Assembly: GCA_040285745.1 (NCBI GenBank)
Contig: JAUFOR010000002.1
Span: 992,001-1,056,000 of the forward strand
DNA length: 64,000 nt
Source of the DNA: Barthelona sp. PCE
Lineage: Eukaryota > Metamonada: BaSk clade
Reading direction: 5' to 3'
Shown: positions 45,274-54,659 of the stretch, in pieces
How positions within the stretch are numbered: the stretch's first letter is position 1
Layout of the letters: the number at the start of each line of letters is the position of its first letter
Program-made: the position numbers and the translations under genes
Notes under the pieces: generated by a model
Databases searched by the model: none
Seen by the model: only the letters and a program-made list of their open reading frames with translations
Told to the model about the DNA's origin: nothing

Positions 45274-46554
45274 TCATTTTTCAACCAATAAATGATTGTT
45301 TAACGTATTTCTCAATTTTTCGTTCTCTATGACAGTTAAATCTAGATTTAAAGGATTTTCAAGGGATAAAACAGTACATATACGCTTGAAATCAGCCATG
45401 TAATCACAAAAAACATGAAATTGTGAAACCTTTTCTTCTAAGTCAGTCATAACCATTGATAACTGCAATTGAAATTTCAGAATTAATGATAGATTGCGGT
45501 CTCTGTACAGCACCAATAACGGGAACAGATGTTTTCTAAGCAATGTGACCAGCAAAAGTTCATGTACTATATCTTGCTCTTTAGAGATGATCAATTCACA
45601 GTTGACATAAAACCGCAATATGCCCAGTTTGATATTGTTAAAGTAAACATGAACGCATTGGTGTAATTGTTGAAGAATGATAAGAGGAAATATGCATTGA
45701 TCAGGAGGTGTGATACGTTCCTTTTCTGTTATAAACGAAGCTATGCTGAATTCATCATATGTTTTAAGCAGATCTACATTAAAAACATTTGTCTCTCTCA
45801 CATACAATGAAAACTCATATAAAAAAGACATTATAGCTAATGTTTTCTCGACAATGTAAGGTTCTAGATACTTAAAAACCATCAAAACCGTCTCTTCATG
45901 TACATTCATAAAATCTTCGTCGAGCAATAGAGCAAAATTCGAAAACGCAAACTGGGATTCTAACTGATTTCCTATGTTAGAATAGTATTCACCAATAAAC
46001 ACAAGTCTTACTGCGCTGATGTTACGTTCCATCACATCAAAGCGTATCTCCAGATCTCTTACTTCAGAAATACGTTTATCGTCAACCTCGTTTTCAGAAT
46101 CAAAAACACTTTTTGTTAAGGTAGATTTTGTATTGGGGCTCACCATGTCCGCCTTTATGTTGGTCATCTGTTTCAGAAGGGCCCAACTGTGCTGTCGTTG
46201 TATATTTGAACGCTGTACGGCAAAGGAAATGTGTACCATTATGTTGACTTTAATTACAATGTTTGCTCCCAATGCGTGCGATATGAGAAGTTCATGATTG
46301 AATACACATGGGTTTCTCTGTGATACGTCTAAAACGCCATTTCCAAGTAATCTATCATTTTCAAACAACTCAAAGAAGAGTTTGAACGTGCTGTCTGTGG
46401 AAGAATAGCCCAAAATAATCGGTTCGCTACTAGTAAGCTCTTCTTTAACAGAATCTTGTACAAGAAGTAAATGCATGTCGTCAATTCGTGCATTTACGAC
46501 ATCAATTGATGTGAGGCACAGCGATATGTGTTCAGAAAGCACACTTACGCTCAT
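45274..46554 (-). CDS. Protein of unknown function, possible N-terminal C2-like domain
   Basis: A 426-residue protein. The first 110 residues are beta-rich (HISLCLTSIDVVNARIDDMH, then FKLFFELFENDRLLGNGVLD, then IVIKVNIMVHISF), with the look of a C2-type sandwich, but without visible calcium-binding aspartates. The remainder is helical and contains several aromatic-rich helices. No family assigned. It is codirectional with TatD, which lies 60 bases upstream. Confidence 0.5.
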   Translation of the reverse strand: MSVSVLSEHISLCLTSIDVVNARIDDMHLLLVQDSVKEELTSSEPIILGYSSTDSTFKLFFELFENDRLLGNGVLDVSQRNPCVFNHELLISHALGANIVIKVNIMVHISFAVQRSNIQRQHSWALLKQMTNIKADMVSPNTKSTLTKSVFDSENEVDDKRISEVRDLEIRFDVMERNISAVRLVFIGEYYSNIGNQLESQFAFSNFALLLDEDFMNVHEETVLMVFKYLEPYIVEKTLAIMSFLYEFSLYVRETNVFNVDLLKTYDEFSIASFITEKERITPPDQCIFPLIILQQLHQCVHVYFNNIKLGILRFYVNCELIISKEQDIVHELLLVTLLRKHLFPLLVLYRDRNLSLILKFQLQLSMVMTDLEEKVSQFHVFCDYMADFKRICTVLSLENPLNLDLTVIENEKLRNTLNNHLLVEK

Positions 46555-46613
46555 GATTCCTACCTCATAATTGAGTAAGAGAAAGAAAAATATATATCAC
46601 TCTCCATAATTGT

Positions 46614-47399
46614 TTATTGGTTAAAGAAAACGTAAGAGTTATTCCATACAGTTTCTTCGACGGTAAATCGATCAATTTCAAAGAAATTTGCAAGTTCTAT
46701 TATAGTGCCTGCAAGAGAATCAAATCTTGTTTGAATATATGGGTAGTCACTCTCCAAAATAATCCGTTCAAGGCCCAATCTCCGAATGAGTTTGCTCATA
46801 CCTTTGCTATTTGAGAAACCTGGTTGAATCGAAAAAAGTACACTTCTGGCGTCATCTTCAACAAGATCTCGCACATACGAGTATTTATCTGTGAAATTAT
46901 GCAGAATTATCCTCTGAATTGGTGATTCTTTTAAAACCTGCGTTACACGCTTACCAGCATATCTTGAATGAACAATAATAGGGAGGTTGTACTGGTCAGC
47001 AAACGATACTTGTGCTGCAAACACCTCTTCTTGCCAATCTAATGTATCTCTACGGTCTTTTGCTCCGTCCATGCCAATCTCTCCAACACCCACCATTTTG
47101 TTCACATAACCCATGAGTATTTGATCTAAATCTGCTAGAGAATGAACCCTATCCACATACCATGGATGTATGCCCAGAAACAAATGAAATTTTATGCTTC
47201 CTTCATACATATCAATAAAACGCATACATCTATGGCATTCATTCTCAGTTATTCCACACAGACACACTTCCTTTACATATCCAATCGCTTCTAGATCGGA
47301 GTTCAAGTCAGTATTCAAGTGAATGTGGGTGTCGAAAATTTTCGTTGGTGTGTAGCAATCTTCATTCACAAAAGCTCCTTCAAGTTCATTTTTAAACAT
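46614..47399 (-). CDS. TatD-family metal-dependent hydrolase
   Basis: A 261-residue TIM-barrel hydrolase with the TatD metal ligands in order: FDTHIHLN, LGIHPWYV, VGVGEIGMDG, PIIVHSRYAG, IILHNFTDKY and LESDYPY. TatD proteins act as 3'-5' exonucleases or deoxyribonucleases in DNA repair and apoptosis-like DNA degradation. Length is normal. No promoter motif of the CCTTTT type precedes ATG 47399. It diverges from AP-3 beta, with 84 bases between start codons. Confidence 0.85.
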   Translation of the reverse strand: MFKNELEGAFVNEDCYTPTKIFDTHIHLNTDLNSDLEAIGYVKEVCLCGITENECHRCMRFIDMYEGSIKFHLFLGIHPWYVDRVHSLADLDQILMGYVNKMVGVGEIGMDGAKDRRDTLDWQEEVFAAQVSFADQYNLPIIVHSRYAGKRVTQVLKESPIQRIILHNFTDKYSYVRDLVEDDARSVLFSIQPGFSNSKGMSKLIRRLGLERIILESDYPYIQTRFDSLAGTIIELANFFEIDRFTVEETVWNNSYVFFNQ

Positions 47400-47438
47400 G
47401 TAAAACGAAAATTTAAGAATTTACAACCGTTTATTCAA

Positions 47439-47455
47439 TAGCATCCTTTTCCAAC
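47439..47455 (+). promoter_or_regulatory. CCTTTT initiator-like motif of AP-3 beta
   Basis: TAGCATCCTTTTCCAAC; the second C is 38 bases before ATG 47484. Confidence 0.45.
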
Positions 47456-47483
47456 ATTTTAAAACACTACAAGTTCTTTTATT

Positions 47484-49934
47484 ATGCTTGACAAGCTTAG
47501 ATTAGAAGAAGAATTGACCAGCGTTGAAGTTCTTAAGAAGCTTCTTGTGGGGGATGATTCCCACAAGATGACGGCCTTGAAGCGACTGGTAGGTTGCGTG
47601 GCCATGGGCAAATACGTTGAGGAGGTGTTTGTTGATATCGTTAACCTTGTTAGCTCTCCAGTTCAACAAATTCGCCGTCTATCACACATTTACATACAAT
47701 ACCACGTTTCATTGAATGAAGAGGTGGCCATCATGGCAATTTCATCATTGCAGAGCCAGTTACTGGATAGGGATCACGTTGTTCGTGCCAACACTATCAA
47801 GATTCTGGCCAGCATGAACTTATTGTCTTCCATTCCCACCCTCCAAGAGGCTATTCAAACGGGTGTTTCAGACAGCTCCCCGCTAGTTCGCAGGACGTCA
47901 TACGCTGCTCTACTGTCCTACGTTGACATTCTTGAGTCAAATGATGCTTATGAGGATCAACATGATGATTTCGTACTCACAACCCTTGAGCGCGGCTTCA
48001 AGGACCGCATCCCGTTCGTTTTGTCGATGGTCTATAGTTGCTGGAACGCTTTGCTCCCTGATTCACACCACTTGGTCCATGATCAATATTTCAAGATGGT
48101 CAAGTATCTTGCTGACCTGGACGAGACAGGAATCCTTGCTACGCTTGACATCCTTAACAGATATGTCCGAATCGAGTTCACCGATCCGCAGTTGGTGGAC
48201 GCTGATGATGTCACTGAAGACATTGATTTTGACATTATCCACGCGGACCACCGCAAATACATAGATGCGCTCAAGATATTGTTGTTGCACTCCGCTCCAT
48301 GCGTTATTACAAAGGTGGTTGAAGCTATGGTTTCTATCGCACCACGCAGTGAGTTACATGTTGTTGTTGACCCTATCCTTCGGTTGTTAAGACACAGCAA
48401 GTCGCTCAGGCCTCTGTTGTTAAAGTTCATCGAGCAGCTCATGCTCATTGACCCTTCCCTCTTCGAACACCACTTTAAGCTGTTCTTACTGCAGCCTATG
48501 GATACGCACGAGATTGCACGCACGAAGCTCCGTTTGCTGGCGGCAATCATCAGTGAAGAGAACGTGCATTTTGTTGTCTCCTATCTCTTTGATATTATTC
48601 TCCGATGCTCCTTCCACGTTCAGAAAGAAATCGTGGATTGTCTCGGTAAGATATCGTTTGTCCAGGGCGGATTCTCCCAGTTTATCCTTTTGGAGGCTAT
48701 TAAGTTCTTGCGCTCACACAATCTATTGCTGGTCAACGAAGTATTGGTTTTGGTTAAGAATCTCGTTAAGAGACACATTTCTGTCCAACCTACCGTTGAA
48801 GATCTTGATGCAAACGCCATTTTCAGTAAGTTGGTGGCTATTGTCTTCAGTGATACCGTTCTTTTGCCTGAAAGCCTGGTTGCCGTTCTGTATCTGTGTG
48901 GCGAATACTTGCCTCGCATTTTACACTTTGCTCCTGATATGCTACGTGTGATTGCGTTGAACTTTAAAACATATGAGGTCAGTGTCAAGCTTGAGGCTCT
49001 TAGTTTTGTCGTTAAATGCATGAAGCTTTTTGATCCCCGCTTGCTCAATCCCAAGAAGGTTGAGGAGGTTGTTGAGGAGCCCGAAGAGACTCTTGATGAT
49101 TTCCTAGCCAGTGAAGGCGAAGAAGAAGAAGAAAAAGAAGAAGAAGAAGAAGAAAAAGAGAGTGAAGAACTCGTCGCTGAAGAACCTGTTCCGGAAAAGC
49201 CTGTTTTTGAAGAACCTGCCACTGAAGAACCTGTTATTGAGGCGAAGAGTGTATATCCTGACGAGCTCAACACAAAGTTAATACAAATTGTTGATTACAT
49301 CTTCCGCATGTGCCACTTTGACGGAAATCCAGAAGTCCGCGACAAGTATCGATTGATTGAGAAGTCGCTGGAGTTCGGCGGATCCTTTATCGAGGCTTTG
49401 TGTCTGAACATGCCTGCTCCAGTCTTACAGGAGGACTTGATGATCAGCAGTGGTCTCTTGATGTGCTCCATGTCATTTCACTTGGGGCGTAGGCTGGAAG
49501 ATTATTACGATCTTCCTATTTGGTCAACAGAAGTCAACAAGCATGGATTGAGAGTTGATGATACTGAGGTTGTGATGAAGGAAGACCAAGGGTTCACTAT
49601 GGACGATTTATCTTCCGGATATGACGATGAGTATGACCAATATGATGATTATGATGAAAGTGAGGTGGAAACAGATGAGAAGCCTATTAAATTGGTTGAG
49701 CCCAAGATTGAGTTAGAAAAGGGTGCCTCCCTCGATGACTGGCTTAACAGCGACGAGGAAGAGGAGGGAGAGACTGCACCTGCAGGTGCAATCTCATTAG
49801 GAAGTATATCACTTCCTGTTACCCTGCAGCAACCCACTCCTTTGAGCCCTGTTGAGGTTGAGGAGGAGGATAAGGAAGACGAACTCGAAGATGCATATGA
49901 GTCTTACTATGATAGCGAAGAAGAACTAGAATAA
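47484..49934 (+). CDS. AP3B: AP-3 complex beta subunit
   Basis: An 816-residue HEAT/ARM solenoid followed by a very acidic hinge. SHKMTALKRLVGCVAMGKYV near residue 25, LLDRDHVVRANTIKILASM, SDSSPLVRRTSYAALLSY and AVLYLCGEYLPRILHFAPDM match adaptin beta subunits, best beta-3. The hinge has a Glu/Lys run at about 545-560 and PEKPVFEEPATEEPV repeats. A further SD/E-rich tail replaces the ear domain, so the protein is shorter than animal beta-3 (about 1,100). AP-3 sorts cargo with YxxPhi or dileucine signals from endosomes to lysosome-like organelles. ATG 47484 is the first start. Confidence 0.8.
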   Translation: MLDKLRLEEELTSVEVLKKLLVGDDSHKMTALKRLVGCVAMGKYVEEVFVDIVNLVSSPVQQIRRLSHIYIQYHVSLNEEVAIMAISSLQSQLLDRDHVVRANTIKILASMNLLSSIPTLQEAIQTGVSDSSPLVRRTSYAALLSYVDILESNDAYEDQHDDFVLTTLERGFKDRIPFVLSMVYSCWNALLPDSHHLVHDQYFKMVKYLADLDETGILATLDILNRYVRIEFTDPQLVDADDVTEDIDFDIIHADHRKYIDALKILLLHSAPCVITKVVEAMVSIAPRSELHVVVDPILRLLRHSKSLRPLLLKFIEQLMLIDPSLFEHHFKLFLLQPMDTHEIARTKLRLLAAIISEENVHFVVSYLFDIILRCSFHVQKEIVDCLGKISFVQGGFSQFILLEAIKFLRSHNLLLVNEVLVLVKNLVKRHISVQPTVEDLDANAIFSKLVAIVFSDTVLLPESLVAVLYLCGEYLPRILHFAPDMLRVIALNFKTYEVSVKLEALSFVVKCMKLFDPRLLNPKKVEEVVEEPEETLDDFLASEGEEEEEKEEEEEEKESEELVAEEPVPEKPVFEEPATEEPVIEAKSVYPDELNTKLIQIVDYIFRMCHFDGNPEVRDKYRLIEKSLEFGGSFIEALCLNMPAPVLQEDLMISSGLLMCSMSFHLGRRLEDYYDLPIWSTEVNKHGLRVDDTEVVMKEDQGFTMDDLSSGYDDEYDQYDDYDESEVETDEKPIKLVEPKIELEKGASLDDWLNSDEEEEGETAPAGAISLGSISLPVTLQQPTPLSPVEVEEEDKEDELEDAYESYYDSEEELE

Positions 49935-49944
49935 ATGTTTTTGA

Positions 49945-49960
49945 TTTTATTCCTTTTCAC
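49945..49960 (+). promoter_or_regulatory. CCTTTT initiator-like motif of IFT57
   Basis: TTTTATTCCTTTTCAC begins 10 bases after the AP-3 beta stop; the second C is 36 bases before ATG 49989. A TCACTTTTC follows. Confidence 0.55.
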
Positions 49961-49988
49961 ATCACTTTTCACCGCATAAATTATTGTG

Positions 49989-51227
49989 ATGAGTGACGTA
50001 TATGTGCCATCATCGGGTACCGATAGACGTGTTTTGAACAATGGGAGTGCTGAAACCGTCGCTTCGGTCGTTTCTCCATTCTCCTTGATGACGGAAGTTC
50101 TTGTGAAGCTGCGCATCTTGAACTATCTGGAGGAATTCCCAGCGCGCGATAGTTTTCCTGCGGTTCACCAATATAGCTTTTCTATTCCCCAAAAGAACAC
50201 CAGTGATCAATTCTTTCATTTCGCATCTCTTTCAGCTTGGCTTCTGTCAAAGTTGAACGTTGACATGCCCCTCCCTACACAATTTGATGATCCAGAATTC
50301 GTTGCTGGAGACATCCGTCGTCATGTTGCACGTGTTTTTGAGTCAATCACCGTTCAATACCCAGATTTACTGTCCCAGTTCAAGAACGTATCACCAAATA
50401 AGTTCTCTGTCCCATCATTGAGGAAAGGAAACGGGGAAAATGTCTGTTGGATTCTCAACTTCTTGTGTGACGTGCTCATCAGTCAGCAGGATAACCTTAT
50501 CGGTAGGCCCTCGCACTGGACGTATCAGTCGCTGACGGACACCGAAGAGGACGAGGACGACGAATATCTAGTTGACAGCTCTTATGAAATCGATGATGAG
50601 CTCGTTGTTAAGGCGCAGCAATCTGTTTTAACTGTCAACGAGACCGAGCGGGCCGTGTCGCGTAAGTCAGCGAAACCCCCAATAGACGAGCCAGAGGACA
50701 TTGTGTATGAAGAATGGTTAGCTCAGGTTGCCAGAGTAGCACCTCAACTGGCATCATCACCACACAGTCGTATGACGTGGCAGAACCAGCTTACTGCACT
50801 GGCGCACCACGTAAAGACATTAAGCGAAGAGAGTGATGCTATTATTCGAAACGCGACACGCTTGAAGCATCAGGTAACGAAGGATCTTGAAAAGATTGAG
50901 AACAGAGAGCAGTTCCTTGGGCAGCAGCTCGAACAGACCGTCAGCGTACACTCAACAGTTGATAAGGAGTTGCGTAAGGTAGAACAAGAGCACAATGAAT
51001 TGAGAGAGCATTTGGAGAATTCAGAGAATGAGCTCATTGACGTAGAGACAAGATTGGAGATGATCAAGGAGTCAATGGACGAGAGAGGTTCCTCAGTGAA
51101 AGATACAGGACCAGTCAAGCGAATGCGTCAAGCGATCAAAGATCTTAAGAAGGAGATAAAGGATTTACGTATTCAACAGACGGTTTTGCACACCCTGTGG
51201 ATCAGTGATCTCTTACAGTCCAGTTAA
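49989..51227 (+). CDS. IFT57: Intraflagellar transport protein IFT57
   Basis: A 412-residue protein with the IFT57/HIPPI layout. The N-terminal calponin-homology-like domain contains VLVKLRILNYLEEFP, SDQFFHFASLSAWLLSK, FDDPEFVAGDIRRHV and GNGENVCWILNFLCD; then an acidic linker; then WLAQVARVAPQL and a long C-terminal coiled coil with DERGSSVKDTGPVKRMRQ. IFT57 dimerises with IFT20 and joins IFT-B, which builds and maintains the flagellum. Length is normal. A GTG directly precedes the ATG at 49989. Confidence 0.93.
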   Translation: MSDVYVPSSGTDRRVLNNGSAETVASVVSPFSLMTEVLVKLRILNYLEEFPARDSFPAVHQYSFSIPQKNTSDQFFHFASLSAWLLSKLNVDMPLPTQFDDPEFVAGDIRRHVARVFESITVQYPDLLSQFKNVSPNKFSVPSLRKGNGENVCWILNFLCDVLISQQDNLIGRPSHWTYQSLTDTEEDEDDEYLVDSSYEIDDELVVKAQQSVLTVNETERAVSRKSAKPPIDEPEDIVYEEWLAQVARVAPQLASSPHSRMTWQNQLTALAHHVKTLSEESDAIIRNATRLKHQVTKDLEKIENREQFLGQQLEQTVSVHSTVDKELRKVEQEHNELREHLENSENELIDVETRLEMIKESMDERGSSVKDTGPVKRMRQAIKDLKKEIKDLRIQQTVLHTLWISDLLQSS

Positions 51228-51387
51228 TATGGAGTAAACGTGTATTATATTGTCTTTGAACAAACAAGGTTCATAAGTTAGGCTAATACTGAGGTGATTC
51301 GTGAACTGTACCATTCTTGCTTATTATATAAACCTAATATTTGTGGTGCAAAGAACTGTTTTTCATTTTTTCACTTTCTTTCAACGT

Positions 51388-54375
51388 ATGGAGGTACGTT
51401 CTTTTTTGTATTCCGTCTTTGAGGGCGATCCGGAGTCAGTATCCTTGAGCATGCTACCTTTTGACGAAGAGGGACTTCAACATTTGGCAGTCTGCATTAA
51501 TCATAACGCAAACCTGAAAAGGCTTGATTTATGGTCTTGCAACTGCTCCAATCTCGTTCATCTTTTCCCACTCATATCACAATCTCGCATAGAGTCTTTG
51601 AATTTGGGAGCGAACAATTTGGATGATGAAAGTATGTTTGTTTTAAGCGAGTATGTCCAGAAGGACGGTGCGCTTCCAGCTCTCCGCGAACTAGATCTTT
51701 CAAATAACTCTATTACAAAAGTTGGTTGTCGTTATCTAATGGTTTTGTTAAGGTTGCGCAATTTAACGAGTCTTGACTTAAGGGCAAACAAAATTGACTC
51801 AAGGGGGCTCATCCACCTGATCGAGGCCATTCCATCTTCTTTGTTGTCTCTGTGTATGTTTAATAATCCCATTCAGAATGATGGCGCACATGCTTTGGTG
51901 AGAGTTCTCAAGAACAACAAGACTTTACAGTATATAGACCTGCGTGCCACTCTCATTACCGACATTGCGGTGTTGTGTGAGCTTAACAGCATGTTGCTTC
52001 GTAACAGGACGGATGTTAGCGTTGGGTTTGAAAGAGCACCAGCAGTGAGCACAAAATTCCAGAAAGCAATTCTGCCTGTTGTATCTCCAAAGGTGCATGA
52101 GCGAGCTTCCTTTTTTGAGGTGCCAAACGTAGCGCCAGCAACACCGGTAGTTAAGAAAACGGTCGTTCAAACGATGGATTCTCCACTCGGGTCGATCACG
52201 GATAGCAGAGAGAACTTGGCACCGATGGATGCAAACGACAGCACACAGGAGTTGATCGATAACCAGCTTGATGAGATTGCATCTTTGAGGAGTGAAGTCA
52301 AGAGTACACGTAGTACACTTCTGAAGACCAGCGATCTGCTGGAGTCAACAACGACCGAAAACGTGGCGTTGCGAGCAGAGACAGCGGAGCTCAAACAGGA
52401 TAACAAGAACCAGGAGAAATCCCTGGAGGAATTGAGGAGCAATGTTGATTTGTTAACAAAACAGTTAAACTCAGCCGTTGAGGAGAGCGCTTCGTTGCAC
52501 GCAAAGAGCAAGGACTCCACGGCCCATGTTGAATCAATGGATGCTCTTGTTGCTGAATATAAGGTTATGATTGGTGAGCTTAAGGAGGAACGTAAGACGT
52601 TGAAGACAGATATGTCAACATTAACAAATGATAATCGTCGTTTGAGAAAGGCTGCAGTTGAACTGGCTGACCGTGAACGAGATCTGACCCAACTACAGGC
52701 CAAATATGCAGAAGCTGCCGTTGATCATGTGGATGTTAAAGATAAATTGGATAAAGTATATAAGGAGCTAAATTCCACCACGCTGGAGTTGCGCGAGCGC
52801 ACACAGGAGCTAAGTATATTCAAAAAGGATTACCATGATCTTCTCAGGGAAGATGAGGAGATGGAGACAAACTACAAGTTGTTAGAAAAGAGATGTGACG
52901 CTGAGAGTGAGAAAGTACGTTCTCTGGAGCAGGATGTCCAGCTCAAGGACCAGCAAATCGCTAACCTCACTGAGAAGAAGGATGATTTGTTGAATGCGAT
53001 TGATCTAGTTAAGAAGGAGCGTATTAGAGTCAATGCAGCCATGGAAACGATGCAAAACGACCTTTCGAAAGCTTTAGAGGAGAAGAAAAGCGCAGTGGAT
53101 GAGGTTAAACAATTGAACGAGAGGAATGATGAAGATTGGCGTCAGTTTTACGTTGAGAAGGATGATTATCGCCGAGAAATCGATAAAGCAAATGCACGTC
53201 GAATGGATGTTGAAGATGAGGTTCTGAGGCTCAATGGTATCATTACAGAGTTAAAGGAAGAGGATGTTATCCAGCAGCGAAAAATTGACCAACTGACGCT
53301 AGGTGAAGGAAAAGCACTCGCTGCATGTGAAGAGCTACGCCACGAATGTGCATCATGGTCAGAACGCTTCAAGAAGAAGGAGCTTGAGTATACTACTCAA
53401 ATTTCCGAAAAGGATGGTCTGGTAGAGGAGCTGTGCACTGAGTTGGATTCCACACGTACTAAGTTAGACATATCGGAGGAGACGTTGGCGAGGTATAAGA
53501 CCGACTATCAACGTGTACAGGAGGAGTACGAGACGTATCAGAGTGAAAACCCAACAGAGATGCTGGTTGACTTGGAAACTTTGAAGACAGAAAACGCAGA
53601 GTTACTGACACAGCTGAACAATGCAGCGGTTGTGTATCAGAGCGACAGCGTCGACCTAGCCAAGCAGAACGCAGAGCTTGCGGACCAAATCACAGAATTG
53701 CAGAACACAGTAGAGGAGCGCCAATCCAGACTGGATGATCGCCAGAAGCTTTTTTCACAGGCCCTCGACGAGGTGGATGGTCTGAAGCGTTCAAACGAAG
53801 CATTGAAGACAGAACTGGAGCAGGTTAAAAGTCAGCTGGGAGAGGTCACAGCGGAGCGAGATGCAGCATTGGAAACGACGACTGTGTTACAGAACCGTGT
53901 TGTTTCTGTCGATGCCATTGAAGAGGAGCTGGAACAGAGAGAGGATATACTTGAGTTTTATATTAGAGAGGTTGATGGTTTGAAATTGGAGAACAAAGAA
54001 TATGTTAAGAAAATTGAGCAATTAAACGCTAAAATTGAGCATTTTGTGGCACACACAGCAGAGTTAGAGACTGCAATGGTGTATGAAGTACAGGAAAAAG
54101 AGGTTATGACTAATATGTTAAGTGAGTTGTGTACCCCACCTGCGAACAAGCCTTCTAGTGTTATCACTGATATGTCAGAGAAGTCTCCGGCTTCAGAGCG
54201 CCTATTGAAGTCAAGACAATCGGTGAACGATGAATTAAGTAGAATTAGTGCCTCACCATTAAGAAAAACACAGTTATTTATTGAAAGAGAAGATGAATTT
54301 GAAGAGGTTTCTAACCCAGAGCAATTGTTCCGTCAGTTTTTAAGTCCAGAAGAACTAGAACAGATCAATGTGTAA
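51388..54375 (+). CDS. Leucine-rich-repeat and coiled-coil protein
   Basis: A 995-residue protein. Residues about 30-205 hold ribonuclease-inhibitor-type leucine-rich repeats (LRELDLSNNSITKVGCRYL and LTSLDLRANKIDSRGLIHL). Residues about 285-920 form an almost unbroken coiled coil, and the tail has short conserved-looking acidic motifs (FRQFLSPEELEQINV). Such LRR plus coiled-coil proteins are common in centrosome, basal-body and flagellar structures; the role is inferred. The frame extends 29 codons upstream without an ATG; TCACTTTCTTTCAACGT just before ATG 51388 is an Inr-like sequence. Confidence 0.7.
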   Translation: MEVRSFLYSVFEGDPESVSLSMLPFDEEGLQHLAVCINHNANLKRLDLWSCNCSNLVHLFPLISQSRIESLNLGANNLDDESMFVLSEYVQKDGALPALRELDLSNNSITKVGCRYLMVLLRLRNLTSLDLRANKIDSRGLIHLIEAIPSSLLSLCMFNNPIQNDGAHALVRVLKNNKTLQYIDLRATLITDIAVLCELNSMLLRNRTDVSVGFERAPAVSTKFQKAILPVVSPKVHERASFFEVPNVAPATPVVKKTVVQTMDSPLGSITDSRENLAPMDANDSTQELIDNQLDEIASLRSEVKSTRSTLLKTSDLLESTTTENVALRAETAELKQDNKNQEKSLEELRSNVDLLTKQLNSAVEESASLHAKSKDSTAHVESMDALVAEYKVMIGELKEERKTLKTDMSTLTNDNRRLRKAAVELADRERDLTQLQAKYAEAAVDHVDVKDKLDKVYKELNSTTLELRERTQELSIFKKDYHDLLREDEEMETNYKLLEKRCDAESEKVRSLEQDVQLKDQQIANLTEKKDDLLNAIDLVKKERIRVNAAMETMQNDLSKALEEKKSAVDEVKQLNERNDEDWRQFYVEKDDYRREIDKANARRMDVEDEVLRLNGIITELKEEDVIQQRKIDQLTLGEGKALAACEELRHECASWSERFKKKELEYTTQISEKDGLVEELCTELDSTRTKLDISEETLARYKTDYQRVQEEYETYQSENPTEMLVDLETLKTENAELLTQLNNAAVVYQSDSVDLAKQNAELADQITELQNTVEERQSRLDDRQKLFSQALDEVDGLKRSNEALKTELEQVKSQLGEVTAERDAALETTTVLQNRVVSVDAIEEELEQREDILEFYIREVDGLKLENKEYVKKIEQLNAKIEHFVAHTAELETAMVYEVQEKEVMTNMLSELCTPPANKPSSVITDMSEKSPASERLLKSRQSVNDELSRISASPLRKTQLFIEREDEFEEVSNPEQLFRQFLSPEELEQINV

Positions 54376-54659
54376 AGTGAAAAGTTTCTCTTCTTATTTT
54401 TGTATTTCAGTTTCTAAAAAAAACGGTTTGTGGGTGGATCAGGATAGTGAACTTGTTCTATAAAATAGATTCTATAGAATCCAGGTTGAGGGGCCTAATC
54501 TAAAGATTTTTTGTGCTCTTTGTTTTTATAGAGTGCTATACATCACAGATACTGGATGTTCATGAACAAGTAAATCTGTTTAGAGTGTTAGATATGTGCA
54601 GAAGATAAGCTCAGTTTGTATTTTACATATTTCCCTACATTCATTGAATACGCAATTCA

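Noticed and set aside
49113-49160. GAA-rich repeat in AP-3 beta as a microsatellite insertion
   Set aside because: It stays in frame and encodes the acidic hinge expected of adaptin beta subunits.
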